NCBI GenBank assembly: GCA_934725105.1
Contig: CAKVBD010000008.1
Coordinates: 1-64,000, forward strand
Direction: 5' to 3'
Length of the DNA: 64,000 bases
Source of the DNA: an uncultured Bulleidia sp.
GTDB taxonomy: Bacteria; Bacillota_I; Bacilli_A; Erysipelotrichales; Erysipelotrichaceae
In this document: positions 25,605 to 35,500 of the stretch, one piece after another
Numbering within the stretch: position 1 is the stretch's first letter
Layout: each line of letters begins with the position of its first letter
Notes under the pieces: generated by a model
What the model saw: the letters and a program-made list of their open reading frames with translations, nothing else
The model's database searches: none
Told to the model about the DNA's origin: nothing
Position numbers and translations under genes: made by a program

Positions 25605-26797
25605 ATTTTTTTCTCCACCTCATCAAGTAAATATTTTAAACGTTCTTTAAAATCAACATGCCAACCTACTCTTAGCTGATTTGCTAATATATGATAACTG
25701 CCTCTCATCACAAAAGCTTCATCACATTTCGATCGTATGCGTATATCTTTGTTTTCAATTTGTTTTAAAAGTTTACGTCCTTCTCGAATTTTATCATTAT
25801 CAGATGATTCTGAATTTTCATCTAAATCTTCTTGCATATTCGTGAAGGCATGATTCCATTCATCAATCAAACGTTCTTCATACTTTTCTAATTCATTAAC
25901 ATAAAGTAAATCATCTCTTACCCAATTTGCTCTTTGTTTAAACGCTCTATAATAATCGCTAAGTGAATTTTTCATACGGTTGCTACTTGCACATATTAGC
26001 TCAAGTTGTTTATAAAAAATTTTGTCACTATTACATAAATCTTTCATTTCTAAACCATCAATATCAAATACATCAATTGGTAAATTGTCATTTGAATATT
26101 CTTGACTCATCGACACAATATAAGATCTGACTTGAGATTGTGTGAAATATACAGGCTTTTCTGAGCAAAGAGCATCGATCATGTTTTTTTGCCACCATCC
26201 AAACAATCGTTCAAAAATTTTATTTTCAAATTTAGGCAAACACGAATATTTAATTTTATTGATGATTTTTCCTTCAATATTATTAATATGAGGTTCTTTA
26301 TCTATAATGTAAATATTATCAATTAATTTCTTTTTTACATCTATATCCGTTTCTTTAAATCGTTGATAGTATTTTTTATGCATTTCATTTTTTGAGGTGG
26401 TGCAAATTTCTTGTAAGATTTGAAAAGCTTTATCTGTATTTCGCTGTGAATTATTTTTCAAGTAAAATGCTGCAGAATTATCAGGAGCTTGAGCTGTTGT
26501 TATAATATAAAAATTTGTATCTTCTAATAAATCTAAAGATTGTGTAACCGTTTCAATCCATACATTTAATGTTCTCCACAAATCAGTACTTGAATTTGTC
26601 AAATCACCCGATTTGCATTTATGATGTTTTAACTGAATTAGCTTACTTGGGTTATCATTTTCACTAAATGCGATATCATCAAATTTTTCAATGCTTATTT
26701 GTAAATTAGGGTCATCACTTTCCAGTAATAAATATAAAGCATATATAATTTGATATAAATAACCTAACAATTGTTCAGACGCTTGATGATTTGGCAT
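25601..26797 (-). CDS. ABC-3C system effector with nuclease-like N-terminal domain
   Basis: A 398-residue protein, first gene of the unit. Residues 10-110 look like the restriction-endonuclease-like domain of DUF4297/Cap4 type: LLGYLYQIIYALYLLLE, EKFDDIAF (Glu37, Asp40/41), LIQLKHHKCK (Gln55, Lys57), DLWRTLNVWIETV. These could be the E-D-QxK metal-binding triad of a DNA nuclease. The rest is helical with no clear motif. The likely role is cleaving DNA when the ATPase senses phage or plasmid. Nuclease activity is inferred from the motif, not proven. Confidence 0.7.
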   Translation of the reverse strand: MPNHQASEQLLGYLYQIIYALYLLLESDDPNLQISIEKFDDIAFSENDNPSKLIQLKHHKCKSGDLTNSSTDLWRTLNVWIETVTQSLDLLEDTNFYIITTAQAPDNSAAFYLKNNSQRNTDKAFQILQEICTTSKNEMHKKYYQRFKETDIDVKKKLIDNIYIIDKEPHINNIEGKIINKIKYSCLPKFENKIFERLFGWWQKNMIDALCSEKPVYFTQSQVRSYIVSMSQEYSNDNLPIDVFDIDGLEMKDLCNSDKIFYKQLELICASSNRMKNSLSDYYRAFKQRANWVRDDLLYVNELEKYEERLIDEWNHAFTNMQEDLDENSESSDNDKIREGRKLLKQIENKDIRIRSKCDEAFVMRGSYHILANQLRVGWHVDFKERLKYLLDEVEKKI

Positions 26798-27209
26798 AAT
26801 TCAACCTCCATATATAAAAAATATATTTTAGATCAAAATAAAAATACAGTGCTAAGACCTATAAATATATTTTATAATATTTATTCAATATTTTAGAAAA
26901 TTTTTTCCCTGTAAAATTATTTTTCTCCATACGCTGAAATTAACAAGTTTCATAAAAAGAAGCACCTCTTGATACTGCTAACCATGAAAATATTGAATCA
27001 TATTTTCATAGATGCCTACACTGTAGATCTGTACACTTTATAAAGAATAGCTTAAAACTAAAACACAGAAACAATATACACCATCATCTGTAAATGAATT
27101 TTATGCAAAGTTAAAGAATCTGTTTAGATAGAAATATGGAATAGTACAAAAGCATCTTTAGGAATAACGTCAATCTTCCGTTAGTATTATGATAAAGCAT
27201 ATCATTCAA
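26798..27209. other. 412-base gap between conflict genes, no gene
   Basis: Very AT-rich and full of stops in all frames. Some runs (for example YDKAYHSIK near 27185 on the plus strand) hint at an old decayed gene but I could not identify it. No terminator or promoter of note was seen. Confidence 0.4.
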
Positions 27210-28520
27210 TTAAGAATGTTCTGTATCAATTGATTCTTTGTTATTCATATATTCATTGATTTTTTTAATGTCATGTTCATGTCTGTTACGATTTGTACAT
27301 TGATCATTTTTGTTATAATCATCTATTATCGAATGAATTTCATCTAAATTATATTCATCTAAATGATTAATAAAAAATGTCATAAATTTATCAGCTTTAT
27401 TAAACCCACTAAAAATGGGAATTGTCTGAAACATAATTTTAGTATAGTCAAATAAATTGAAATCTTCACATTCACTTATTGAATTATATATGTCATCAAT
27501 TAATTCTGTTTTATGTAATTCATCTGTAATTTTAAAATAATAATATCCCGTTTCTTTTGAACGTGGATAAAGTGATCTATAATATTTTAAATTTTTGGGA
27601 TTGCTTAGAATGTGTTCACTCACTTTTTTGAAAACATCTTCATTTTTGAATAATAATTCCATTAATGTTGAATAATTCAAAACAAGTTTTGATAACATTA
27701 TAATTCTTTCTTGTGAAACTTCTAAAGTAGTAACTGTAATTTTTTGAAATTGTTCGCCAATTGAATTATCAAAAAGTAGTGCTGTCATCCCATGATTTAT
27801 AAGATAATTGGTTATTAAAAATGTAAATATATATAATCCATTCAGATTTTTTAAAGCGTCTTTATCTTCACTTATAAAAAGCAATCGTATAAAAGTTTTG
27901 TATGTTTTTTTCAATGAATCCGAGGTCATTCTACATAAATACTTATTTTCAATACTATTTCTAATTGAATCATCTATTGGTTCATTATATTCGTCTAATG
28001 ATAAATTTGTGTATATCCTTGAATATCTTTCTATATCATTCTGCGCCACCGAAAACAGATCCATAATAAATGGTGGTTTAACAGACAGAATATTATCAAA
28101 CATTGAACAAATCAGCATTCTTGCTTGATAATCATTAGGAACAAATAATGAATTATCATTAACCTTTAAATGTGCACATTTATTTCGAATAATTTGCAGA
28201 TAATTAATGTCCTCAATAAATCTATTAAAATATAATTGACAATTATCCATATAGAATTTTATTATTTCTTTTTCTACCTTCGAATACTTTTCTTCATCTT
28301 CAATCATTTTATTGATACTTTTTAATTTTTCTTTTGCCTTAGTATCTCCCTCATTCGCCATAGATTGTAGTTTCAAAAATAAATCATATATTACAAATGA
28401 ATATAATAAAACAATCGTTGCTCGATAGTTCTGACTATAATACGATTGCAGTATCTCTTTAAAATAGTCACGTAATTCATCATTTTCAAAAATTTGTAAA
28501 TCTTTTTCATCAATCAACAT
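27210..28520 (-). CDS. Hypothetical protein with HEPN-type Rx4H motif
   Basis: I do not recognise the full-length family. The 436 residues are almost all helical and very AT-rich in codon use. The first 130 residues fit a HEPN domain: helices at 12-60 (YYSQNYRATIVLLYSFVIYD), 62-90 and 92-118, ending in YLQIIRNKCAHLKVND where Arg112-NKCA-His117 is the Rx4H catalytic motif of HEPN ribonucleases. The remaining 300 residues have no motif known to me. It stands beside the ABC-3C genes but 412 bases away, so it may be a separate defence gene. A toxin-like RNase is the best guess. Confidence 0.5.
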   Translation of the reverse strand: MLIDEKDLQIFENDELRDYFKEILQSYYSQNYRATIVLLYSFVIYDLFLKLQSMANEGDTKAKEKLKSINKMIEDEEKYSKVEKEIIKFYMDNCQLYFNRFIEDINYLQIIRNKCAHLKVNDNSLFVPNDYQARMLICSMFDNILSVKPPFIMDLFSVAQNDIERYSRIYTNLSLDEYNEPIDDSIRNSIENKYLCRMTSDSLKKTYKTFIRLLFISEDKDALKNLNGLYIFTFLITNYLINHGMTALLFDNSIGEQFQKITVTTLEVSQERIIMLSKLVLNYSTLMELLFKNEDVFKKVSEHILSNPKNLKYYRSLYPRSKETGYYYFKITDELHKTELIDDIYNSISECEDFNLFDYTKIMFQTIPIFSGFNKADKFMTFFINHLDEYNLDEIHSIIDDYNKNDQCTNRNRHEHDIKKINEYMNNKESIDTEHS

Positions 28521-28795
28521 ATCAATACCTCTAAAAGTAAAATTTAATTACAAAAACAATCTTGCTTGTATAAATTATACTCTTATTACACTTAAATATA
28601 TTCAATGGACTTCTCCACTATTTCAACTATAATTCAATATTCACAAGAATCTGTTGTTTCTACTTCTAATATAACTTTCAAGAAATGTAACGTTGTTGTG
28701 TGATTTTTAAGAATGATATATTTTTCTGCCATACCTTCCTCTTCCTTTTTTTGATATAAATTGAAGACATTTACATTTCAATAACCAATCAAATT

Positions 28796-29383
28796 TCATT
28801 TAAATTCTTTCACATCCTTCACTTCCCTTGTCCATTTACTCCAGCTGGTAAATGGTTTCGTAACTAGTCTAATGATCGCATAGAATGGAATGAAGAATGG
28901 ATATGCATCTAAGAATTTATTATGTTCTCTAAACCAGGAAACACTTGGAAATAATCTTTGAAATATATATTTAGCTTTTGCATGCCTGCTGCCTTCTAAC
29001 TCTAACTTATGAATACGATTCTGTATTCTTTGTCTAGCAGTACCGTAGGTACCACTAGAGAAGTAATATTCAATATATTCATTTTCTTTTTGTGTTAGAA
29101 AAGAAAAGTCTTGTACTGGCTGATCAAATAGCTTATATGCAATTGTTCTAGCTTTTTCTTCATATTCCTGTATGCCTAGTAATGTACATTGTTCATGAAT
29201 ATAGTTTCTCTCTAATTGATCTTTACAGTGTTCATTGAGCACATATAGATCAATTAATGTACGAATCCCTGTACCACTGAATATGAAATGTTTATATGCA
29301 TGTGCAACGATATATACATATGCATCATTCATCATGAAGGAAAAACCAATATTACAGACATTAGAGAACTTTGTTTCCTTCAT
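28796..29383 (-). pseudogene. Nucleotidyltransferase-like protein, N-terminally truncated
   Basis: The 195 residues resemble the C-terminal half of the large nucleotidyltransferase family common in capsule clusters (NTP_transf_5 type): MNDAYVYIVAHAYKHFIFSG then GIRTLIDLYVL, and a C-terminal FPSVSWFREHNKFLDAYPFF. The family is usually near 350 residues with the catalytic GSxxD part at the N-terminus, absent here. Upstream sequence does not encode it in any frame. This is probably a remnant of an earlier polysaccharide locus, fitting the LicD and RfbA-RfbC remnants further on. Confidence 0.5.
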
Positions 29384-29464
29384 TCTTGCTTTTTTGGTAT
29401 TCTTCCATTGATTCTATTGATTGTTTATATGTATCCTTTTCTTTTGTAAACACTTTGATGATTA

Positions 29465-29617
29465 TTAAACTATGCAAATGTTCCTGTAAAAATATACAAA
29501 CAGATCAACAACGGTCTTAATAGAATTGTTTTTGATAATGGATTCGCATATATGAGAAATAATCCGTGCCTTGCTTTCCATATATTGAAGTGTAGAAATT
29601 TCGTTATATTGATTCAT
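29465..29617 (-). CDS. Small hypothetical protein
   Basis: A 50-residue frame, MNQYNEISTLQYMESKARII and onward, with TTGAGG 8 bases before its ATG. The N-terminal part looks helical and polar, the end (VVDLFVYFYRNICIV) hydrophobic. No family is recognised. It may be the start of a lost larger gene, as the region between here and 29383 is otherwise non-coding. Confidence 0.3.
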   Translation of the reverse strand: MNQYNEISTLQYMESKARIISHICESIIKNNSIKTVVDLFVYFYRNICIV

Positions 29618-29671
29618 TTCATTCGCCTCAATGCTTTTTCAATTTTGGTTAATATAGTTTAGCCATATACA

Positions 29672-31027
29672 TCAGTGCTTCCTCTTTTCCAATGCCAACC
29701 CAATTAATCGATCCGCCTGATCTGCCATGAACAGCGGGATATTTAGCACATCATCGTCCAGTTTCAGATTGTCCAATGAGAAACGGATGCGAAGCTTGAC
29801 CTTATCAGGGAACAGTTCCTTGAACTTCTTCATACTCTTGCTGGTTGTGTTGGCTTCGGATTTGACCTCCACGGGGAAGATGCCGTTCTCCCGCTGAATG
29901 AGGAAATCTACCTCGTAAGGTGGGTTGTTCTGGCTCCAATAACGGGGCACGACTTCAAACTGAGTAATTAAAGTCTGCAACACAAAGTTTTCGGTTAATG
30001 CGCCTTTAAATTCAGTAAATAGGCGGTTCCCTTCACCAAAGGCAGTGGGGGCCAACTGTGCCAAACGGCGAAGCAGTCCAACATCTACCAAATAAATCTT
30101 GAAAGCAGACAAGTCATCGTAAGCCGCAATCGGCAAGCCAGGAGCTGAGCTGCGATAAATTTTATGCACCAAACGTGCATCCACCAACCATTGCAAAGCA
30201 TCCTCGTACTCACGGGCTCGTGCACCTTCCTTGACCGCCTTATAGATAAACTTCTTGTTCTCTCTTGACAGTTGAGAAGGAACAGACTTCCAAATCATTG
30301 AGATTTTTGGGAACTCGCTGAGATTAGGATGCTTGGCAAAATCACGTTCATAGGCTCCTATGATTCCGGACAATGCATCCTGCATGGCAGAAACATCCCG
30401 TGCCTTCGTCCACATCAATACCGACTCGGGCATACCACCGGTGACATAGTACATCTTCAGCTTCTCATACAGCGGATTAAAGAATGCGTCAGGGATAGGT
30501 TCAAGGGTATCCACCTGTTCCAGATACTGCGCCAGATTTTCATCACCGTTGGCAAGTAGAAACTCAGTGAAGGTCATTGGGTCAATCTGCATGAAGTTGA
30601 CCTTGCCTACTGGAAAAGAGGAAGGCTTCGCCAAGGCGATACCTAACAGAGAACCGGCGCAGGCAACATGGTACTGCGGTGCGTTCTCGCAAAAATATTT
30701 CATGGAGTTAATGACTTTCGGGCAGTCCTGTACCTCGTCAAAGATGATGAGGGTCTTTTCTGGCAATATCTTTTGACCGCTTGCCAGCATAAGGTTTTGT
30801 AGAATCCGGTCCACATCCTTGGTTGTTTCAAAAAATTGTTTATATTCTTCATTTTCGTCGAAGTTAAAGTAGGCTGTATTTTCATAACAGCGTCTGCCGA
30901 ACTCTTTTAGAACCCAAGTCTTCCCCATCTGACGTACGCCCTTCAAGATTAAAGGCTTTCGGTATGGAGAATTCTTCCAATCCAACAACTTTTTTAAGAT
31001 AAATCGTTCCATAGAATCACTCCTCAC
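29672..31027 (-). CDS. AAA+ ATPase with C-terminal DUF4143 domain
   Basis: A 451-residue protein: Walker A KGVRQMGKTW near residues 24-33, Walker B TLIIFDEVQ, then a DUF4143 domain with NFVLQTLITQ and the nuclease-like YWSQNNPPYEVDFLIQ with PVEVKSE. This family (also called AAA_14) is widespread, of unknown role, with a C-terminus resembling a PD-(D/E)xK nuclease. Its GC content is visibly higher than its neighbours, and codons such as GGC, CTG and GAC are common, a sign of recent transfer. No partner gene is adjacent, so it was probably acquired alone. Confidence 0.82.
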   Translation of the reverse strand: MRSDSMERFILKKLLDWKNSPYRKPLILKGVRQMGKTWVLKEFGRRCYENTAYFNFDENEEYKQFFETTKDVDRILQNLMLASGQKILPEKTLIIFDEVQDCPKVINSMKYFCENAPQYHVACAGSLLGIALAKPSSFPVGKVNFMQIDPMTFTEFLLANGDENLAQYLEQVDTLEPIPDAFFNPLYEKLKMYYVTGGMPESVLMWTKARDVSAMQDALSGIIGAYERDFAKHPNLSEFPKISMIWKSVPSQLSRENKKFIYKAVKEGARAREYEDALQWLVDARLVHKIYRSSAPGLPIAAYDDLSAFKIYLVDVGLLRRLAQLAPTAFGEGNRLFTEFKGALTENFVLQTLITQFEVVPRYWSQNNPPYEVDFLIQRENGIFPVEVKSEANTTSKSMKKFKELFPDKVKLRIRFSLDNLKLDDDVLNIPLFMADQADRLIGLALEKRKH

Positions 31028-31441
31028 ATTTTTATTGGTGTTTTATTCTTTATAATCACACTTTTATTATATGTGAAATTCATTAAAAAATACAGTGAAA
31101 TCACATAATTATTTGGATTTAATGGATGCTAATCACACTTTTATGCGAATTTATAAGAAAACATGTTGCATTATAAGCAGACCGGAGCCTGTCTCAAACA
31201 AAACCTAAAGCAAAAAGCAAAAAATAGTTTACTATTTAGTATGAAATCAAAAGAAGCACCATCTCTAGCAAGGCTCGTTATCCTTACAAAAGATGGTGCT
31301 TTAAAAATATAAATTCAAGAAATAGAACAAATGAAAAGATCATCTTTATTCCTGGTTTTATTGTTTTATGTAGAGATTACCAACGATCATCAGTACTTAA
31401 CTTAATGACATTGAATCTATGTCGCTGAATATTAGATTCAG
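31028..31441. other. 414-base gap with a long terminator-like hairpin
   Basis: No gene is seen. AAGCACCATCT (31254-31264) pairs perfectly with AGATGGTGCTT (31291-31301) across a 26-base loop that itself can pair (AAGG/CCTT). The T-rich exit on the minus strand (CTTCTTTT) makes it a likely terminator for the gene ending at 31442, about 140 bases away. Confidence 0.5.
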
Positions 31442-31936
31442 TTAAAGCCAAAACGTTCCTCTCAGCTCCTCGATCTCATCATACGGAAAACACTCGGCAG
31501 TACCCTCGTTTTCTTCCAGATACTTGACGATCTTTCTTGCCAGTTCAATTCCTTTCCGACTATGTCTATCACCACCGTTTGCTTTCTGAACGCTCTCTTC
31601 TACTTTTCTTACCATCCAAACTTGGTCATAGATTTCCAGCTGTGTAATTATTTTTCTTACGCCAGAATAATAGGCAGATTCATTACTTTCAGCAGGATAG
31701 CCAAGTAAGGCGTAAAGAGCATAAAGACGACACATGATGCCATCAGCATTCAAATCCATTGGTACGTAGATTCTCACATTATCATCTGGCAAAATACCAC
31801 CCTCAGACTTTTTCTTTCCGGTAACCGCTTTCTCTATGTCATCTTTTGTTTCATATGTTAATGCACCTGTCAATGACAGGTCATTAACATAGAGTACTTC
31901 TTCCGGGATTGGTCGGATATCTAATTTATGGTGCAT
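31442..31936 (-). CDS. Hypothetical protein
   Basis: I do not recognise this protein of about 164 residues. It is mixed alpha/beta with a charged centre (AVTGKKKSEGGILPDDNVRI) and a helical, polar C-terminus (GIELARKIVKYLEENEG). It has no membrane segment or signal peptide. AGGAGG lies 6 bases before the second ATG (31936), preferred over 31939. It sits between the DUF4143 gene and a broken transposase, so it may have arrived with a mobile element. Expression as a single gene with the hairpin at 31254-31301 as terminator is likely. Confidence 0.45.
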   Translation of the reverse strand: MHHKLDIRPIPEEVLYVNDLSLTGALTYETKDDIEKAVTGKKKSEGGILPDDNVRIYVPMDLNADGIMCRLYALYALLGYPAESNESAYYSGVRKIITQLEIYDQVWMVRKVEESVQKANGGDRHSRKGIELARKIVKYLEENEGTAECFPYDEIEELRGTFWL

Positions 31937-31975
31937 CATACTCCTCCTGCAGTTATTTTTTCTAATTTAAATGTT

Positions 31976-32424
31976 TTAAAACGCTCTTTTTAAAGATTTA
32001 GTTGATATTTGCAAAAATGCCATAGTGATACTCTTTTCGTCCACATATACTACACATTTTAGAATATTCGTAGCGTTCTTGGAAATTCTGTAGCAAATTT
32101 GTAGCCACTGGTTACAACACATTCTCCGATGCTGATTTACCTCAAACCCACTCGGTACTACAACATTCAAATAATACACGAAAGTTTGCAATATGGAATA
32201 ATACATCTATGACAGCGGCTACATTTCAGCATAGGTTTTCCGCTGTTTACATTTCCACCTTTGATAAATCCGGGATAAACTGCACCACACTTTGGAAAAG
32301 CCTTGATGCAGTAGTTTCTAAATTCTTTCTTTGCATTTATCAAATAGATTAGTTGTCTATCTATTTTATCCTTTACATATTGATCTAGATTGTTGTAAAA
32401 GTTAACGAATTCTGTATCTTTCAT
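31976..32424 (-). pseudogene. IS1595/ISXO2-type transposase remnant
   Basis: The minus strand from 32424 encodes an N-terminal helix part and a zinc-ribbon-like block, FPKCGAVYPGFIKGGN then KPMLKCSRCHR, as in the start of IS1595-family transposases. The frame ends at 32167 and the following 190 bases read on in other frames without a DDE domain. The element is thus frameshifted and truncated. A complete IS1595-family element, of a different subtype, lies at 52196-53420. Confidence 0.5.
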
Positions 32425-32509
32425 AATGACATCTCCTTGAATGTGATGACATTATTGTGCGGCCAATCTATTATTGCTGTCCATATATTCGTATAGTATT
32501 AAAATATGT

Positions 32510-35500
32510 TCACCATTTTGCTAATATAGACAAATTAAATTCCCATTTCTGTGCTGCAGTGTCATTGAACTTGTATGTCTGTATATTTTGACCATCACTT
32601 ACAATTCCTCCACACAGATCAATGACATAATTCTCATTCAACGCAGATACAATGGTTCCATTTTCCTTTACTATCCATTTTTGTGTAGTGCCATTTTTAA
32701 AATCTTTCTGACATACATTGCTTCCTTCAGCTGTTATTGTTTTACCAGACTGTGCATTTGTAAATATTACATATCCTTTTTCATCATGACTGATTTTCCA
32801 TATCTGTGAATCTGAATTGTTTCCATACTTCAATTCTACATTTTCTTTATATGTTGTATTTTCTCCACAACCAGCCAGTACATAATCCGGATTCAGACTT
32901 GATAAAAGCAAATAGTTTCCATCAGTTACTACATCTCTATTTTTATCTGCAAGTTTATCTCTTTCTGAAGCTTCTATAAATTCCCATTTCTGTGCTGCGG
33001 TGTCATTGAACTTGTATGTCTGTATATTTTGACCATCACTTACAATTCCTCCACACAGATCAATGACATAATTCTCATTCAACGCAGATACAATGGTTCC
33101 ATTTTCCTTTACTATCCATTTTTGTGTAGTGCCATTTTTAAAATCTTTCTGACATACATTGCTTCCTTCAGCTGTTATTGTTTTACCAGACTGTGCATTT
33201 GTAAATATTACATATCCTTTTTCATCATGACTGATTTTCCATATCTGTGAATCTGAATTGTTTCCATACTTCAATTCTACATTTTCTTTATATGTTGTAT
33301 TTTCTCCACAACCAGCCAGTACATAATCCGGATTCAGACTTGATAAAAGCAAATAGTTTCCATCAGTTACTACATTTCTATTTTCATCTGCAAGTTTATC
33401 TCTTTCTGAAGCTTCTATAAATTCCCATTTCTGTGCTGCGGTGTCATTGAACTTGTATGTCTGTATATTTTGACCATCACTTACAATTCCTCCACACAGA
33501 TCAATGACATAATTCTCATTCAACGCAGATACAATGGTTCCATTTTCCTTTACTATCCATTTTTGTGTAGTGCCATTTTTAAAATCTTTCTGACATACAT
33601 TGCTTCCTTCAGCTGTTATTGTTTTACCAGACTGTGCATTTGTAAATATTACATATCCTTTTTCATCATGACTGATTTTCCATATCTGTGAATCTGAATT
33701 GTTTCCATACTTCAATTCTACATTTTCTTTATATGTTGTATTTTCTCCACAACCAGCCAGTACATAATCCGGATTCAGACTTGATAAAAGCAAATAGTTT
33801 CCATCAGTTACTACATTTCTATTTTCATCTGCAAGTTTATCTCTTTCTGAAGCTTCTATAAATTCCCATTTCTGTGCTGCAGTGTCATTGAACTTGTATG
33901 TCTGTATATTTTGACCATCACTTACAATTCCTCCACACAGATCAATGACATAATTCTCATTCAACGCAGATACAATGGTTCCATTTTCCTTTACTATCCA
34001 TTTTTGTGTAGTGCCATTTTTAAAATCTTTCTGACATACATTGCTTCCTTCAGCTGTTATTGTTTTACCAGACTGTGCATTTGTAAATATTACATATCCT
34101 TTTTCATCATGACTGATTTTCCATATCTGTGAATCTGAATTGTTTCCATACTTCAATTCTACATTTTCTTTATATGTTGTATTTTCTCCACAACCAGCCA
34201 GTACATAATCCGGATTCAGACTTGATAAAAGCAAATAGTTTCCATCAGTTACTACATCTCTATTTTTATCTGCAAGTTTATCTCTTTCTGAAATATTATC
34301 TTTTTTTGTGTAAGTTACTTGAAAACTAAATGTTTTTGAATCTCCAAATGATATCAAAAGAACAGTATTTTGTTCAGTATCCCAAATTTTTTGACTCGAT
34401 TCATATGCAATTATTCCATTTTGAATGCCAGAGATACTGGGTGGATACGAAGCATTCTCCGCTGCAATTGTAAATTCTGTTTTGTTTGCATTTAGATTTT
34501 CTTGAATTCTATTCCTATAGTTTTCTGACCATGTAAAAGCATCACCATTTTTAACAAAGTAGTTGTCTTTTAAACTTGTAGATCTCGTATTATAATCAAC
34601 AGCACTATAAATATTTGCATGACCAGGATGGGCTAGTGCCATGAGTTCATCTGTTAATCCAAAATATAAATGTCTTTGATCAAAGTTATACCAATGATCA
34701 TCTGTATCATCCCATGTGCAATCAACTTGATACCATTCACCATCAAGTTTAACAGCATTCCATGTATGACCATCATATGTATCTCTTGTTTCTGAATTTT
34801 CTATACCTGCAGCAGATAACAACTTTGAATATGCACTTTCATATGCTTGGCATGTTCCTAGCCCTCTAGTTAATGCACTTTCTGAACTAGACCATTTCAA
34901 ACTATTATCATATTCCAATTGATCAAGAAGCCAATCATGTAACCATAATGCTTTTTCATATTCAGAACCATTTGTTTCTTGATTACATTGAATAACAGCT
35001 AAGTTCACAATTGAATTAATACTTGGATAATTAGGATCAGATACTTGCAAGTATATACTAACACGCAAGTAATAAACTCCACTTTCTTTATCCATTATGT
35101 AAAATCTAAAATTATAAGTTCCTGATGCAGTCATTGTAAATGTATAATCATGAGATTCACATGCACTTGTGTAATTCATCCATTCACCGCGACTTGGGTC
35201 AGCTACAGATTCATATGAATATTCATTAGGATTTGTATAACTTGGTGTATCCATTCGAAATAAATAATTACCACTTCCACCAGAACCTGATACGTGAAAT
35301 GTTGTAGGTTGTCCAACTATTGGTTCATTCCATTCAACATTTAACGTTACATTGTTAGAAGTTGCACTTTCATTAAATGAATACGCACTGGTAGTTTGTT
35401 CAGCAGGATAATCATATGAAGACAAATCTTCTATTACATTCTCATCAGTTTCATATATTGATTGTGTATCATTAGAGTTTTCATATTCTTCATTTGAATT

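Noticed and set aside
26798..27209. Possible transposase or toxin remnant in the gap
   Set aside because: Short suggestive peptides only, stops in every frame, no family motif could be defended.
32588..34132. Four identical 73-residue plus-strand frames
   Set aside because: Antisense shadows of the lectin repeats; identical only because the repeats are.
32540..34290. Tandem repeats considered as a CRISPR array
   Set aside because: Unit length is 441 bp without spacers and it encodes lectin domains in frame.
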